The notes under the pieces are model-generated. The model did not search any database. It was given only the letters and a program-made list of their open reading frames with translations, and had not been told where the DNA came from. From NCBI GenBank assembly GCA_937974275.1, contig CALJIF010000062.1, forward strand, positions 12,512 to 76,511: 64,000 nucleotides of DNA, read 5' to 3'. The number at the start of each line of letters is the position of its first letter. Within the stretch, counting starts at the first letter, position 1. This DNA comes from an uncultured Flavobacteriales bacterium (lineage in GTDB: Bacteria; Bacteroidota; Bacteroidia; Palsa-965). The position numbers and the translations under genes are program-made. Below are positions 33,652 through 42,697 of this stretch, in pieces.

Positions 33652-34392
33652 ATGCGAACCAAAGTTTTTATTACCGGTACTTCAAGTGGCATCGGCTTAT
33701 CGATTGCAGAGCGATTGTTGCGGAGCGATGCGTATGAGGTCGTTGGTATTGGCAGACGACATACAATCAACCATCCACGTTATATCCCCGTTCAAGTTGA
33801 TCTGAGTGACTTCGACGCGGTGAAGTCAATTGTTTTTGAAGCCGATTCACGTTTCAATAGAATCGTCTTAATCAACAATGCCGGCAGGATTGGAGCAATT
33901 CAACGTGTCGGATCTTTGTCTGATGATGATATTGATGAAACCGTTCAGTTGAATCTCACGGCTGTTATTCAACTCACTAACGCCTTTCTGAGTGCTTTCG
34001 GTTTCCAGGACAAGCGCCAACAAATCATCCTAAACATAAGTTCCGGCGCAGGTAAGAATCCAATCGATGCCTGGAGTGTTTATTGTGCGACTAAAGCAGG
34101 TTTGGATATGTTTACGAGGTGTGTCCGCGAGGAATTAAATGTCTTGAATCAACACCATATTTACGCGTTTTCTGTTGCTCCCGGAGTAGTGGATACGCCC
34201 ATGCAGCAGCACATTCGAGCTTCAACCGAAGCAAATTTCAGCAGGTTAGAGTATTTCCAAAATCTGCATCGGGATGGACAATTATTGCCGACGGACTTGA
34301 TTTCGCAAAAAGTACACCTTATCTTAGAAGATCCGAAGCAGGTTGGGGAGGAAGTTGTCTTCTCGTTGAAGGACTTCGGAATTAAAAAGTAA
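33652..34392 (+). CDS. SDR-family NAD(P)-dependent oxidoreductase
   Basis: 246 residues from the ATG at 33652 (a TTG just before is in frame). Classical short-chain dehydrogenase: cofactor loop 'TGTSSGIG', 'LINNAG', catalytic Ser in 'LNISSGAG', and Tyr/Lys in 'VYCATKAGLD'. 'SVAPGVVDTPMQ' is the conserved C-terminal segment. The substrate is unknown. Resembles the sepiapterin-reductase-like branch of SDRs in general layout, but I would not rely on that. Confidence 0.87.
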   Translation: MRTKVFITGTSSGIGLSIAERLLRSDAYEVVGIGRRHTINHPRYIPVQVDLSDFDAVKSIVFEADSRFNRIVLINNAGRIGAIQRVGSLSDDDIDETVQLNLTAVIQLTNAFLSAFGFQDKRQQIILNISSGAGKNPIDAWSVYCATKAGLDMFTRCVREELNVLNQHHIYAFSVAPGVVDTPMQQHIRASTEANFSRLEYFQNLHRDGQLLPTDLISQKVHLILEDPKQVGEEVVFSLKDFGIKK

Positions 34393-34421
34393 ACAACAAG
34401 CACATCAATAAAATCCGAAAC

Positions 34422-36539
34422 ATGAAACGGAAAATTACATCTCTGTTTGTCTGGGCGGCCGCATTATTTACAGTGGTTTCCGGATACGCACAACATCAAG
34501 ATCACGGGTATTTCCAGTGTGGTACTGATCAACAACAAGCAAAGGCGTTCGCTGAAAATCCTCAATTAAAGGCTGATTGGGAAGCACGTGAAGCGCAGGA
34601 AATTTTGCGCGACCAGCAAGATTTTGCGAATAACTACGGTCGTAACGAACGCAATAGCGTGTCGGTACAATCACCGCCAACGTACATCATTCCGGTGGTG
34701 TTCCATGTCATCCACGATTATGGAACTGAAAATATTTCTGATGCGCAGATTTTGGATCAGATGCGAATTCTGAATGAAGACTTTCGCAAGTTGAATGCAG
34801 ATACTGCATCCATCGTGTCTCAGTTTGTCGGTATTGCAGACGATTCGGAGATTGAATTTCGTTTAGCGAATATTGATCCGAACGGTAACTGTACCAATGG
34901 TATTGATCGTATTGCAAGTATGGAAACATATATTGGTGATGACGGTTCCAAGTTAAACTCATGGCCTCGTAATCGCTACCTGAACGTTTGGGTGGTTCGC
35001 ACTATTTCCAGCGGCGCAGCAGGATATGCTTATTTACCGGGCGGAGCACCGACAGCAGCGGTTGACGGTATCATCATTTTATCAACTTATGTAGGCAGCA
35101 TTGGTACAGGCAATCCAACAACGGCACGTGCCTTGACCCACGAAATCGGGCACTTCCTGAATTTGCAGCATACCTGGGGAAGTACCAACAATCCAAATGT
35201 AGCTTGCGGAAATGATGGTGTTTCGGACACGCCGGTAACTAAAGGTTGGACCTCATGTAATTTGACGAGCAACGCAATTTGTACCGCGAATGTGCAGGAG
35301 AACGTACAAAACTTCATGGATTACTCCTATTGTTATCGCATGTTTACTGCGGGGCAGTGCACTCGTATGCGCGCTGCGTTGAACAATAGCGCCGGACAGC
35401 GTAATCAGTTGTCAACTGCAACAACACATACAGCAACCGGAATTCTTAACAACCCGCCTAACACTTGCGCACCAAAGGCTGATTTCACGCCAGTTGATAA
35501 GCGTTTCGTTTGTGAAGGTGGTTCTGTAACATTTAGTGATCTGGCGTGGAATGGACCGGTAACCTCATGGAGCTGGCAATTCCCGGGTGGTACACCGTCA
35601 ACGTCTACCGACTCTATTCCAACCGTGCAATATAACACAGCCGGTAGTTATGCGGTTACTTTGACTGTTTCTAATGCAGCGGGAAGTAATTCAATTACAA
35701 GAACTGCTCATGTGGTAGTTTCTCCGACAACAGCGCAGTATTCTGCATCACCGTATACCGAAGGATTTGAAAATGCAACCAACGTAACTCAGGATTGGTT
35801 TATCATCAATCCGCAAGGTAATGGTTGGGTGCGCTCTACTACAACAGCCGCAACAGGTTCGGCATGTATGCGTTTAGATAACACAACAGCCATGTTAGGT
35901 ACCATGGATGAAATGATGAGCCCTTCTCTTAATCTTTCTGCAATTGGAGCTACAAGCATGACATTCAAGGTTGCTTATGCGCAACGTCAAACCGGGGATG
36001 CCGATAAATTACGTGTATTGGTTTCAACAGATTGCGGTGCTACTTGGAGTCAACGTTATTCAAAGACGGGCGCAACACTCAGTACAGCAAATGCGACTAC
36101 TGCGGCATATGTACCTACTGCAGCTCAGTGGCGCACAGAAACAGTGACGTTTACATCAGCTATGCAAAATGCTGCGAACATTCGTATCAAGTTTGAATTT
36201 ACAAGTGATGGCGGTAATGATATCTGGATTGATGACATCAACCTGAATGCGCCAACTTCTGTAAATGCACCGGAAGCAGGTGTAAATGAATTCAGCGTGT
36301 TCCCGAATCCTACCAACGACAACACGATGATTGCTTTCAACTTAGAGAACCAGGAGAACTTGCAAATTCGTGTGTTGGATATGACCGGCCGCGAAGTATT
36401 GAACGTATTCAATGGTTCAATGGCAGCAGGTAATCATCAAATTCCGCTTAACGTGAATACACTAAGTGCAGGTACTTATTTCATCCGCGTTGAAATGAAT
36501 GACGGACGAGCGGTAACACAGAAGTTACTGGTACAGTAA
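34422..36539 (+). CDS. T9SS-sorted M43-family (pappalysin-like) metalloprotease
   Basis: 705 residues. Signal peptide, then a metzincin protease domain: zinc motif HEIGHFLNLQH at residues 240-250 and a Met-turn 'NFMDYS' with nearby Cys residues, as in MEROPS family M43. A PKD domain follows (about 350-430, 'WSWQFPGG', 'GSYAVTLTVSN'), then a MAM/carbohydrate-binding-like beta domain with 'DIWIDDIN', and a type A T9SS sorting domain ('VFPNPTNDN', 'LSAGTYFIRVE', 'QKLLVQ'). A secreted protease, probably for protein degradation outside the cell. Ends at a strong terminator. Confidence 0.92.
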   Translation: MKRKITSLFVWAAALFTVVSGYAQHQDHGYFQCGTDQQQAKAFAENPQLKADWEAREAQEILRDQQDFANNYGRNERNSVSVQSPPTYIIPVVFHVIHDYGTENISDAQILDQMRILNEDFRKLNADTASIVSQFVGIADDSEIEFRLANIDPNGNCTNGIDRIASMETYIGDDGSKLNSWPRNRYLNVWVVRTISSGAAGYAYLPGGAPTAAVDGIIILSTYVGSIGTGNPTTARALTHEIGHFLNLQHTWGSTNNPNVACGNDGVSDTPVTKGWTSCNLTSNAICTANVQENVQNFMDYSYCYRMFTAGQCTRMRAALNNSAGQRNQLSTATTHTATGILNNPPNTCAPKADFTPVDKRFVCEGGSVTFSDLAWNGPVTSWSWQFPGGTPSTSTDSIPTVQYNTAGSYAVTLTVSNAAGSNSITRTAHVVVSPTTAQYSASPYTEGFENATNVTQDWFIINPQGNGWVRSTTTAATGSACMRLDNTTAMLGTMDEMMSPSLNLSAIGATSMTFKVAYAQRQTGDADKLRVLVSTDCGATWSQRYSKTGATLSTANATTAAYVPTAAQWRTETVTFTSAMQNAANIRIKFEFTSDGGNDIWIDDINLNAPTSVNAPEAGVNEFSVFPNPTNDNTMIAFNLENQENLQIRVLDMTGREVLNVFNGSMAAGNHQIPLNVNTLSAGTYFIRVEMNDGRAVTQKLLVQ

Positions 36540-36551
36540 AGTACAAAACAT

Positions 36552-36589
36552 AAAAAGGGTGGTCATAATTACATGACCACCCTTTTTTT
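36552..36589. terminator. Bidirectional terminator
   Basis: 15-base perfect arms: A5-GGGTGGTCAT (36552-36566) and ATGACCACCC-T5 (36573-36587), shared by two convergent genes. Confidence 0.9.
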
Positions 36590-36601
36590 ATGCTGTAAAA
36601 A

Positions 36602-37045
36602 TTATTTCGATTTAAATCCTACAAGAATAGATACACATCCTTGCGCTTGTCCGTTACCGCCATCATTCTTGCCCGCAACAACTCGCACTTTAAGTTCAGT
36701 TGTGTTCTTAACACGGAAATCGAAAATGTCGGAATCGTTTTGTTTTTTACTGTCGAAAATCAACTTGCCGGTCATATCGGTAACTTCAAACGCCACGTTT
36801 TCCAACGTTTCTTCCGCGCAAATCAAGATGCGATAATCCTGACCCGAATAGAACGTCATCACCGATTCGGTTTGACCACCTTCTTTTAATACAGTACTTA
36901 CCGTTTGACCGTTATGAATAAACGGATTGATTTTCGGTACGCACTTTTTCTTGATCCATGTTTTGTTGCACTGCGAGCCCATATCTGCGGCGGAGGCAAG
37001 CACTAAAATGGCGCTAAGAAATATCGTTTTTGTAAAGTGTTTCAT
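36602..37045 (-). CDS. Secreted hypothetical protein
   Basis: 147 residues from the second Met (37045); the first Met, two codons earlier, is possible. Signal peptide ('HFTKTIFLSAILVLASA'). The mature part has four Cys, one pair near the N-terminus ('QCNKTWIKKKC') and two further on ('ICAEE', 'GCVSI'), and beta-rich sequence with 'FEVTDMTGKLIFDSKK'. No family recognised. Likely a small periplasmic protein with disulfides. Confidence 0.7.
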   Translation of the reverse strand: MKHFTKTIFLSAILVLASAADMGSQCNKTWIKKKCVPKINPFIHNGQTVSTVLKEGGQTESVMTFYSGQDYRILICAEETLENVAFEVTDMTGKLIFDSKKQNDSDIFDFRVKNTTELKVRVVAGKNDGGNGQAQGCVSILVGFKSK

Positions 37046-37110
37046 ACCCATATTGGCAGTAAATCATAAAACATGCCAATTACTTCTAACGCGATGTAGC
37101 GTGCAGGGTT

Positions 37111-38004
37111 TCAGTTTTTAGATATGATCCCGTTACGAATTAACGTGATTTTCTCTGTTATTCTATTGAATTCCAGTGAATTAAGTCCGGAGTTGGTACT
37201 TGGTGCATCTTCGCCCAATACGGTAATTCCTGTCGACGAATCTTGTGTAATAGTAGTTGGAGTCGCTGCCTGAGCCGGGATTAAATCGAAAATTTGACGC
37301 AATTCTCGTAATTCCGTCAATAATTGCTGCCCTTCCACAGAAGTTAATTTTTCCATCATGGCAATCAACTTCGATAGGGAGTAGCGTTGTTCCGCAATAC
37401 GAACACGAATCTCCGTGTTGTTTGTTTTCTCGGCAATCTTACATGCCAGATACAATCCTTCTATCCATCCTCCTGCAATCATGAACGTGGAAGCCTCGCC
37501 CTGATTATTATCTCGCAACAATCCGTCGCAATCGGAATAAGCATCTGTGATCAAACTTAAAACGGAATCGCGGTTATTAATATTATTTTCCAAACGTGTT
37601 TTACGATCGTCGCTAAATGCTGCAGTAACGTGAAGTGCGTCCGCAAGTTTACGCGTGCATTCCATGTACTTCATCGTTTCGTTGGTTTGATTAAAGATGC
37701 CTGCGAATGCCAAATCTGCGCCATAAACACCGAGGTTGAGCGCTGCCGCCGCAGTTGAAGTATAGCGGGAAACCAACTCCTTTTTGTTAGGCAACCCCAT
37801 GTCATAATCTGCGCCCGCTTGTTTCAGCAACTCTGCAGTTTCAATTGGAGACGGAATATAAATGAGAACATTCTCGGCCGTTACAGCATTGTCACCGGGC
37901 ACCGACAAAGAATCGCCGGAACCTTCACTCACTGCGCTATTCTCACAACTCCATGAAAACATGGAAAAGCAGAATACGATTATTATAGTGCGCGAGTAAT
38001 TCAT
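37111..38004 (-). CDS. Hypothetical lipoprotein, helical
   Basis: 297 residues. Lipoprotein signal ending in 'FSWSC', then a Ser/Gly-rich linker. The mature part is alpha-helical ('AETAELLKQ'-like, 'RLENNINNRDSVLSLI', 'SKLIAMMEKL') and contains 'GVYGADLAFAGIFNQTNE' and 'AGGWIEGLYLACKI', which look like conserved helix contacts. No family recognised; relatives seem to be Bacteroidota-only. A near-match promoter element lies just upstream. About 90 bases separate its start from the polA end. Confidence 0.7.
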   Translation of the reverse strand: MNYSRTIIIVFCFSMFSWSCENSAVSEGSGDSLSVPGDNAVTAENVLIYIPSPIETAELLKQAGADYDMGLPNKKELVSRYTSTAAAALNLGVYGADLAFAGIFNQTNETMKYMECTRKLADALHVTAAFSDDRKTRLENNINNRDSVLSLITDAYSDCDGLLRDNNQGEASTFMIAGGWIEGLYLACKIAEKTNNTEIRVRIAEQRYSLSKLIAMMEKLTSVEGQQLLTELRELRQIFDLIPAQAATPTTITQDSSTGITVLGEDAPSTNSGLNSLEFNRITEKITLIRNGIISKN

Positions 38005-38094
38005 GGAGCGGTAAAGATACTTAAGTCATACGGGAAGGGCGCTCCTTTTGTTGCCGATAACTTTTATTTTTCTCAACAATTTATCGACGTTGCA

Positions 38095-40905
38095 CTAATG
38101 TGCTTCCAGCCAGTTTTTACCGGTTCCCATACCCACTTCAATGGGAACGTCCATCGTTAATGCATTTCGCATTCCATCTTCAATTAAAGGTTTCACGCGA
38201 TCAACTTCCGTCAGCGGCACATCAAATACTAATTCATCATGCACTTGCAACAACATTTTTGTTTTGAATCCACCTTCTTTCAATTCACGATGAATACGAA
38301 TCATTGCCAGCTTGATCATATCAGCAGCACTGCCTTGAATGGGTGCATTGATCGCGTTACGCTCAGCGAATCCGCGAACAACCGCATTTGCAGAATTAAT
38401 ATCGCGTAAGTAACGCCGTCTTCCTAAAATGGTTTCCACATAACCGTGTTCTTTTGCAAAAGCAATCTGTCCATCCATGTATTCTTTAATCGCAGGATAT
38501 TGCATCGAATACTGGCCAATAATTTCTTGTGCTTCTTTTCTCGGAATATTCAAACGTTCCGCCAAACCGAATGCAGAGATGCCATAGATAATTCCAAAGT
38601 TCACCATCTTGGCATTACGACGCATATCGGATGTAACGGCTTCCAATTCTACACCATAAACGCGTGCAGCTGTTGCAGCGTGAATATCGTGTCCGCTTTT
38701 GAACGCTTCAATCATGTTGTGCTCTTTACTCAAAGAAGCAATGATGCGCAATTCGATCTGCGAATAATCTGCGGAAAGTAAAACATGATTTTCATCGCGC
38801 GCAATAAATGCCCGACGGATCTCACGACCTTTCGATGTGCGAATCGGAATATTTTGCAAGTTGGGATTATCGGAACTCAAACGTCCGGTTGCTGCAACAA
38901 CCTGATTAAAACTGGTGTGTACGCGCCCCGTTGCCGGATTTACCATGAGTGGCAGTGCATCGACGTACGTGTTTTTTAATTTCACAACTTCACGGTATTC
39001 CAATATTTTGTTGATGATCGGATGCTTACCTGCGAGCTTTTGCAAGATATCTTCACCGGTAGCGTATTGTCCTGTTTTTGTTTTCTTCGGTTTCTCTGCA
39101 ACCTTCAACACTTCAAATAAAATATCGCCAACTTGTTTTGGTGATGATACGTTGAACGGTGTACCGGCCATTTGCTGGATCTCCTGATCAAGCGCAATAA
39201 TTTCTTTTTCCAGATCAGCGGAGTAGAGGTGAAGTGCGTCTGTATCTAAACGAATTCCTTCTTGCTCCATCGCAGCCAACACAGGCATCAGCGGCATTTC
39301 TACTTCACGGAATAATTTTTCGGTGCCGCTTTCTTGCAGCATGGGTGCGAACGTTTCTTTCAATTGCCACGTTACATCAGCGTCTTCAGCGGCGTATGGG
39401 GCTATTGCTGACAACGGCACATCACGCATACTTAATTGCGCTTTACCCTTTTTACCGATCAACGTTTCTATGCTCACCGGCTTGTAATGCAAATATGTTT
39501 CAGATAACACATCCATGTTGTGACGCATGTCCGGTTGAATCAGGTAATGCGCGATCATCGTATCAAACATTGAACCGCGCACCTGAATGCCGTAGCGCAT
39601 CAGAATATTGTAATCGTACTTAATGTTTTGTCCGACTTTAATTGAGCGATCATTTTCCAATGGCGATTTAAATTCATCCAGTATGTTTTGCGCTTCATTG
39701 CGATCTGCCGGAATTGGGACGTACCAGCCTTCATGCGCTTTCCATGAAAAAGACAAGCCGACAATTTCTGCCGTTAACACATCAAGTCCTGTTGTTTCAG
39801 TGTCGAAAGCAAATGCAAGCTGCGCATTTAAAAGTTGAATAAGTTGATCGCGTTCCGATTTAGTTTGTGCAACATGATACTGATGCGGTACGTTATCAAT
39901 ATGCTTCATCAACGGTGTTTCAATCGGTTCAGCTTCTTCCGCTTCAGCACCGGTGTTTCCGAAAATATCCATCTGTCCGGGTTTCGTTTTTTTAGAAACC
40001 GCTGTGGTGTCTTCTTCGGAAGAAGTGTCGCTTATGGTTACTCCCAATAATTGCTGTGCAAGACGACGAAATTCTAATTCATTTAATACCTGTTCCAGTT
40101 TTTCACGATTGTATTCACGCGCGACTAATTCTTCTTCTACAAAGGGAACGGGTGCATCAATAATAATCGTGGCAAGCTTTTTAGAAAACAATGCTTGCTC
40201 TTTGTGTTGTTCTACTTTTTCTTTCAGTTTACCTTTCAATTGATCCGTGTTCTGTAAGAGATTTTCAACGGATCCAAATTGTTGTATCAGAGTAGTTGCC
40301 GTTTTTTCTCCAACACCCGGAATGCCCGGAATATTGTCCACCGCATCACCCATTAATCCCAGAATATCAATCACCTGCTCGGGACGCTCAATTCCATAAC
40401 GTGCGCACACTTCTGCAACGCCTAATTTTTCAGGAGGTCCGCCTTTGTATCCCGGTTTGTAGATGAAGATGTTGTCGCTCACCAACTGACCGTAATCTTT
40501 ATCGGGTGTCATCATGTATGTAACAAATCCTTTTTTGGAAGCTTCTTTTGCCAATGTTCCAATGATATCATCGGCTTCAAATCCATCCGATTTCAGCGTG
40601 GTGATATTTAATCCTTCCAGTAAATCGAAAATGTAGGGTAATGAAGCTGCAAGATCTTCCGGCATCTCTTCGCGATTGGCTTTGTATTCGGTGTATTCGG
40701 TATGACGGACTGTTGGTTCCGCGGTGTCGAATACTACAGCAATGTGTGTAGGTTGTTCTTTTTTAATGACGTCGAGTAATGTATTGGTAAATCCAAATAC
40801 TGCAGACGTATTTAAACCTTTGGAATTGACACGTGGGTTATTGCTGAATGCGAAATAGGCGCGATAAATAAGAGCGAATGCGTCGAGCAGAAATAATTTT
40901 TTCAT
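38095..40905 (-). CDS. polA: DNA polymerase I
   Basis: 936 residues with all three domains: 5' nuclease (about 1-290, 'LFLLDAFALIYRAYFAF', 'GFEADDIIGTLA', 'GIPGVGEKTA'); 3'-5' exonuclease with an intact DxE motif (D368, E370 in 'AFDTETTGLD'), so proofreading is probably active; and family A polymerase ('LLSADYSQIELRI' motif A, 'KMVNFGIIYG' motif B, 'QVHDELVFDVP' motif C). Acts in Okazaki-fragment maturation and repair. No anomalies. Confidence 0.97.
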   Translation of the reverse strand: MKKLFLLDAFALIYRAYFAFSNNPRVNSKGLNTSAVFGFTNTLLDVIKKEQPTHIAVVFDTAEPTVRHTEYTEYKANREEMPEDLAASLPYIFDLLEGLNITTLKSDGFEADDIIGTLAKEASKKGFVTYMMTPDKDYGQLVSDNIFIYKPGYKGGPPEKLGVAEVCARYGIERPEQVIDILGLMGDAVDNIPGIPGVGEKTATTLIQQFGSVENLLQNTDQLKGKLKEKVEQHKEQALFSKKLATIIIDAPVPFVEEELVAREYNREKLEQVLNELEFRRLAQQLLGVTISDTSSEEDTTAVSKKTKPGQMDIFGNTGAEAEEAEPIETPLMKHIDNVPHQYHVAQTKSERDQLIQLLNAQLAFAFDTETTGLDVLTAEIVGLSFSWKAHEGWYVPIPADRNEAQNILDEFKSPLENDRSIKVGQNIKYDYNILMRYGIQVRGSMFDTMIAHYLIQPDMRHNMDVLSETYLHYKPVSIETLIGKKGKAQLSMRDVPLSAIAPYAAEDADVTWQLKETFAPMLQESGTEKLFREVEMPLMPVLAAMEQEGIRLDTDALHLYSADLEKEIIALDQEIQQMAGTPFNVSSPKQVGDILFEVLKVAEKPKKTKTGQYATGEDILQKLAGKHPIINKILEYREVVKLKNTYVDALPLMVNPATGRVHTSFNQVVAATGRLSSDNPNLQNIPIRTSKGREIRRAFIARDENHVLLSADYSQIELRIIASLSKEHNMIEAFKSGHDIHAATAARVYGVELEAVTSDMRRNAKMVNFGIIYGISAFGLAERLNIPRKEAQEIIGQYSMQYPAIKEYMDGQIAFAKEHGYVETILGRRRYLRDINSANAVVRGFAERNAINAPIQGSAADMIKLAMIRIHRELKEGGFKTKMLLQVHDELVFDVPLTEVDRVKPLIEDGMRNALTMDVPIEVGMGTGKNWLEAH

Positions 40906-40957
40906 GCGAAATATTTTGAACTAAAATACAGTTTTACGAGCCGGCTAAAAACCAGAC

Positions 40958-40983
40958 GGCCCGGGCATTTCTGCTCCCGGGCC
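40958..40983 (-). terminator. GC-rich terminator hairpin
   Basis: GGCCCGGG (40958-40965) and CCCGGGCC (40976-40983) with a 10-base loop; in minus-strand sense a T5 run follows about 5 bases after. It lies just past the stop of the gene at 41013. Confidence 0.65.
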
Positions 40984-41012
40984 GCCGGCGGAAACTACTA
41001 CTAAGGGAAATC

Positions 41013-41597
41013 TTAACGCGTTCCGCGCGCTTCCTGACTTTGATTGTTATGCCAGGAATTATATTCTTCAATGTAGGCCTGCATTTCTGCAAACTCCAAC
41101 TTTTTATCTTCTTGATTGATCTTAGCAACTAGTTCACTATGATCGCTCATCCACTCAGCAGACAACTTCTTAAATTTATTGCCTTTCAACTTCACCAATT
41201 CGTTGCTTGTTCCGTCATTCTTCTCGACGTAGTATTCTTTTTCTACTAACGTTTGGTCTCCGTGGTAAACCTCGAACTGATGTTCGAAGATAACAATTCT
41301 ACCTGAAGTAACCACTTTTAAAAACACCATTTCTCCGCCTAATTTGCGCGTAAGAAATTGGACGCCGTCCAAACTGTATCCTTTTACCTGTTCAGGTTTA
41401 TAGGTTTTGCTGGTTTCGCCCTGTTTCAGGATCACTTTCGCGAATAGAGGCAATTCTTTTTTGGTGTTTACCTTAATGTCTCCGCGCACGGTATCTCCCG
41501 AGTTCAGGATTACGTAGCCCGACTTGTAAACCATTTCAGCAGTGGAGGCAATGCTGAATCCAAGTGCAATGAATAAAAAGAGGAGTTGTTTTTTCAT
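41013..41597 (-). CDS. Secreted hypothetical protein
   Basis: 194 residues from the ATG at 41597. Signal peptide 'MKKQLLFLFIALGFSIAST'. The first part ('YKSGYVILNSGDTVRGDIK', 'KTYKPEQVKGYSLDG') has the look of a recurring Bacteroidota periplasmic domain with 'G.I....G....G.I', and the end is charged and helical ('KINQEDKKLEFAEMQAYIEEYN'). No named family recognised. Single-gene unit with a GC-rich terminator. Confidence 0.7.
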   Translation of the reverse strand: MKKQLLFLFIALGFSIASTAEMVYKSGYVILNSGDTVRGDIKVNTKKELPLFAKVILKQGETSKTYKPEQVKGYSLDGVQFLTRKLGGEMVFLKVVTSGRIVIFEHQFEVYHGDQTLVEKEYYVEKNDGTSNELVKLKGNKFKKLSAEWMSDHSELVAKINQEDKKLEFAEMQAYIEEYNSWHNNQSQEARGTR

Positions 41598-41698
41598 AGC
41601 TGTTAATGACACTTCACCAAAGAAAGTGCACCAACATCAATAAAAAAATACCGTGTCAATATCTCTGTGTAAATGTTAATAAGTAGTGGATAACCTAA

Positions 41699-42697
41699 TT
41701 AGGGTGCCGGAGTCGGTTGTTCATTGAAAAGCACATCCAGAACCACGTGTCCAACAGCGCCCAGCGTGCCTTTGTCAATGTATTCCATACTGTCGGTATG
41801 ACGATGGTGGAAATGCCCGTAATCCATGCGCTTAGGATCGTAATGCACAATATCAATTGCAGGAATTCGAGCATACATATTAATAAACAAGTGATCATCG
41901 GTAGTTTGTCCGACGATGTTGTTTACGAAATAGTTGCCGTAGCCCAGATTTGCAGCGGCACTCCAAACTTTCTCCACGATGCCGGACGCGAAATACACCG
42001 ATGTTCCTTCACGCGGGAATATGGCATCTTTAGCGCCAACCATATCCAGCAGAATCGCAAAATCCGCTTTATATCCTTGAGGTCGATTCTGTGCCCAGTA
42101 TTGTGAACCTAAACACCATGTTTCCGCTTCTCCACCCGGATCACCATTGTCTTCGCCATCTACCAGCAAAATATCAACGCCTATGCCCGGATCATTTTGT
42201 GCAATTACACGCGCGATTTCCAATAGCACGCCAACTCCGCTTCCTCCATCATTAGCACCAGGAATTGGTTCCGACTGCCGCACACTGTCACGATCAGCGC
42301 GAGGGCGTGTATCCCAATGCGCTAACAACAAAACACGACGCTCACGTTCTTTATGAAATTGCCCGAAAATGTTGCTCAGCGTGGCTTTGCGACCGTCGTA
42401 AAAAGTAACCGGCGCGTTTTGTACGCTTACATCCAATCCGTACGACTTCAATTTTTGAGTCATCCAGCTTGCGCAGGCGGCATGTTCAGGTGTTCCCGGT
42501 ACCCGCGGACCAAAATCCACTTGTTTCTGAATAAACGCGTATGCGGAATCCGAATTGAAAGCTGGAGCTTTAACTCGTGGAGTTGTTTTTACCGTCCCTG
42601 TATCTTTTGGATTATTCCCTTTTGGATCATTACTGCACGACATCCAAAACAACGTGCATGTAAAAATAATAACCGCGCTTAGCTTTTGATTTCCCAT
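41699..42697 (-). CDS. M28-family zinc peptidase lipoprotein (glutaminyl cyclotransferase-like)
   Basis: 332 residues. Lipoprotein signal ending in 'FWMSC'. Zinc aminopeptidase fold of family M28: 'LLAHWDTRP' (His ligand), 'GANDGGSGVGVLLEIAR' (bridging Asp), 'LVDGEDNGD' (Glu), and a C-terminal His in 'HHRHTDSMEYID'. The spacing and 'HWDTR..A' motif are close to the glutaminyl-peptide cyclotransferase-like branch as well as to aminopeptidases, so the reaction is uncertain. The start overlaps the end of cysS by 19 bases, so it is probably translated from the same mRNA. Confidence 0.88.
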   Translation of the reverse strand: MGNQKLSAVIIFTCTLFWMSCSNDPKGNNPKDTGTVKTTPRVKAPAFNSDSAYAFIQKQVDFGPRVPGTPEHAACASWMTQKLKSYGLDVSVQNAPVTFYDGRKATLSNIFGQFHKERERRVLLLAHWDTRPRADRDSVRQSEPIPGANDGGSGVGVLLEIARVIAQNDPGIGVDILLVDGEDNGDPGGEAETWCLGSQYWAQNRPQGYKADFAILLDMVGAKDAIFPREGTSVYFASGIVEKVWSAAANLGYGNYFVNNIVGQTTDDHLFINMYARIPAIDIVHYDPKRMDYGHFHHRHTDSMEYIDKGTLGAVGHVVLDVLFNEQPTPAP

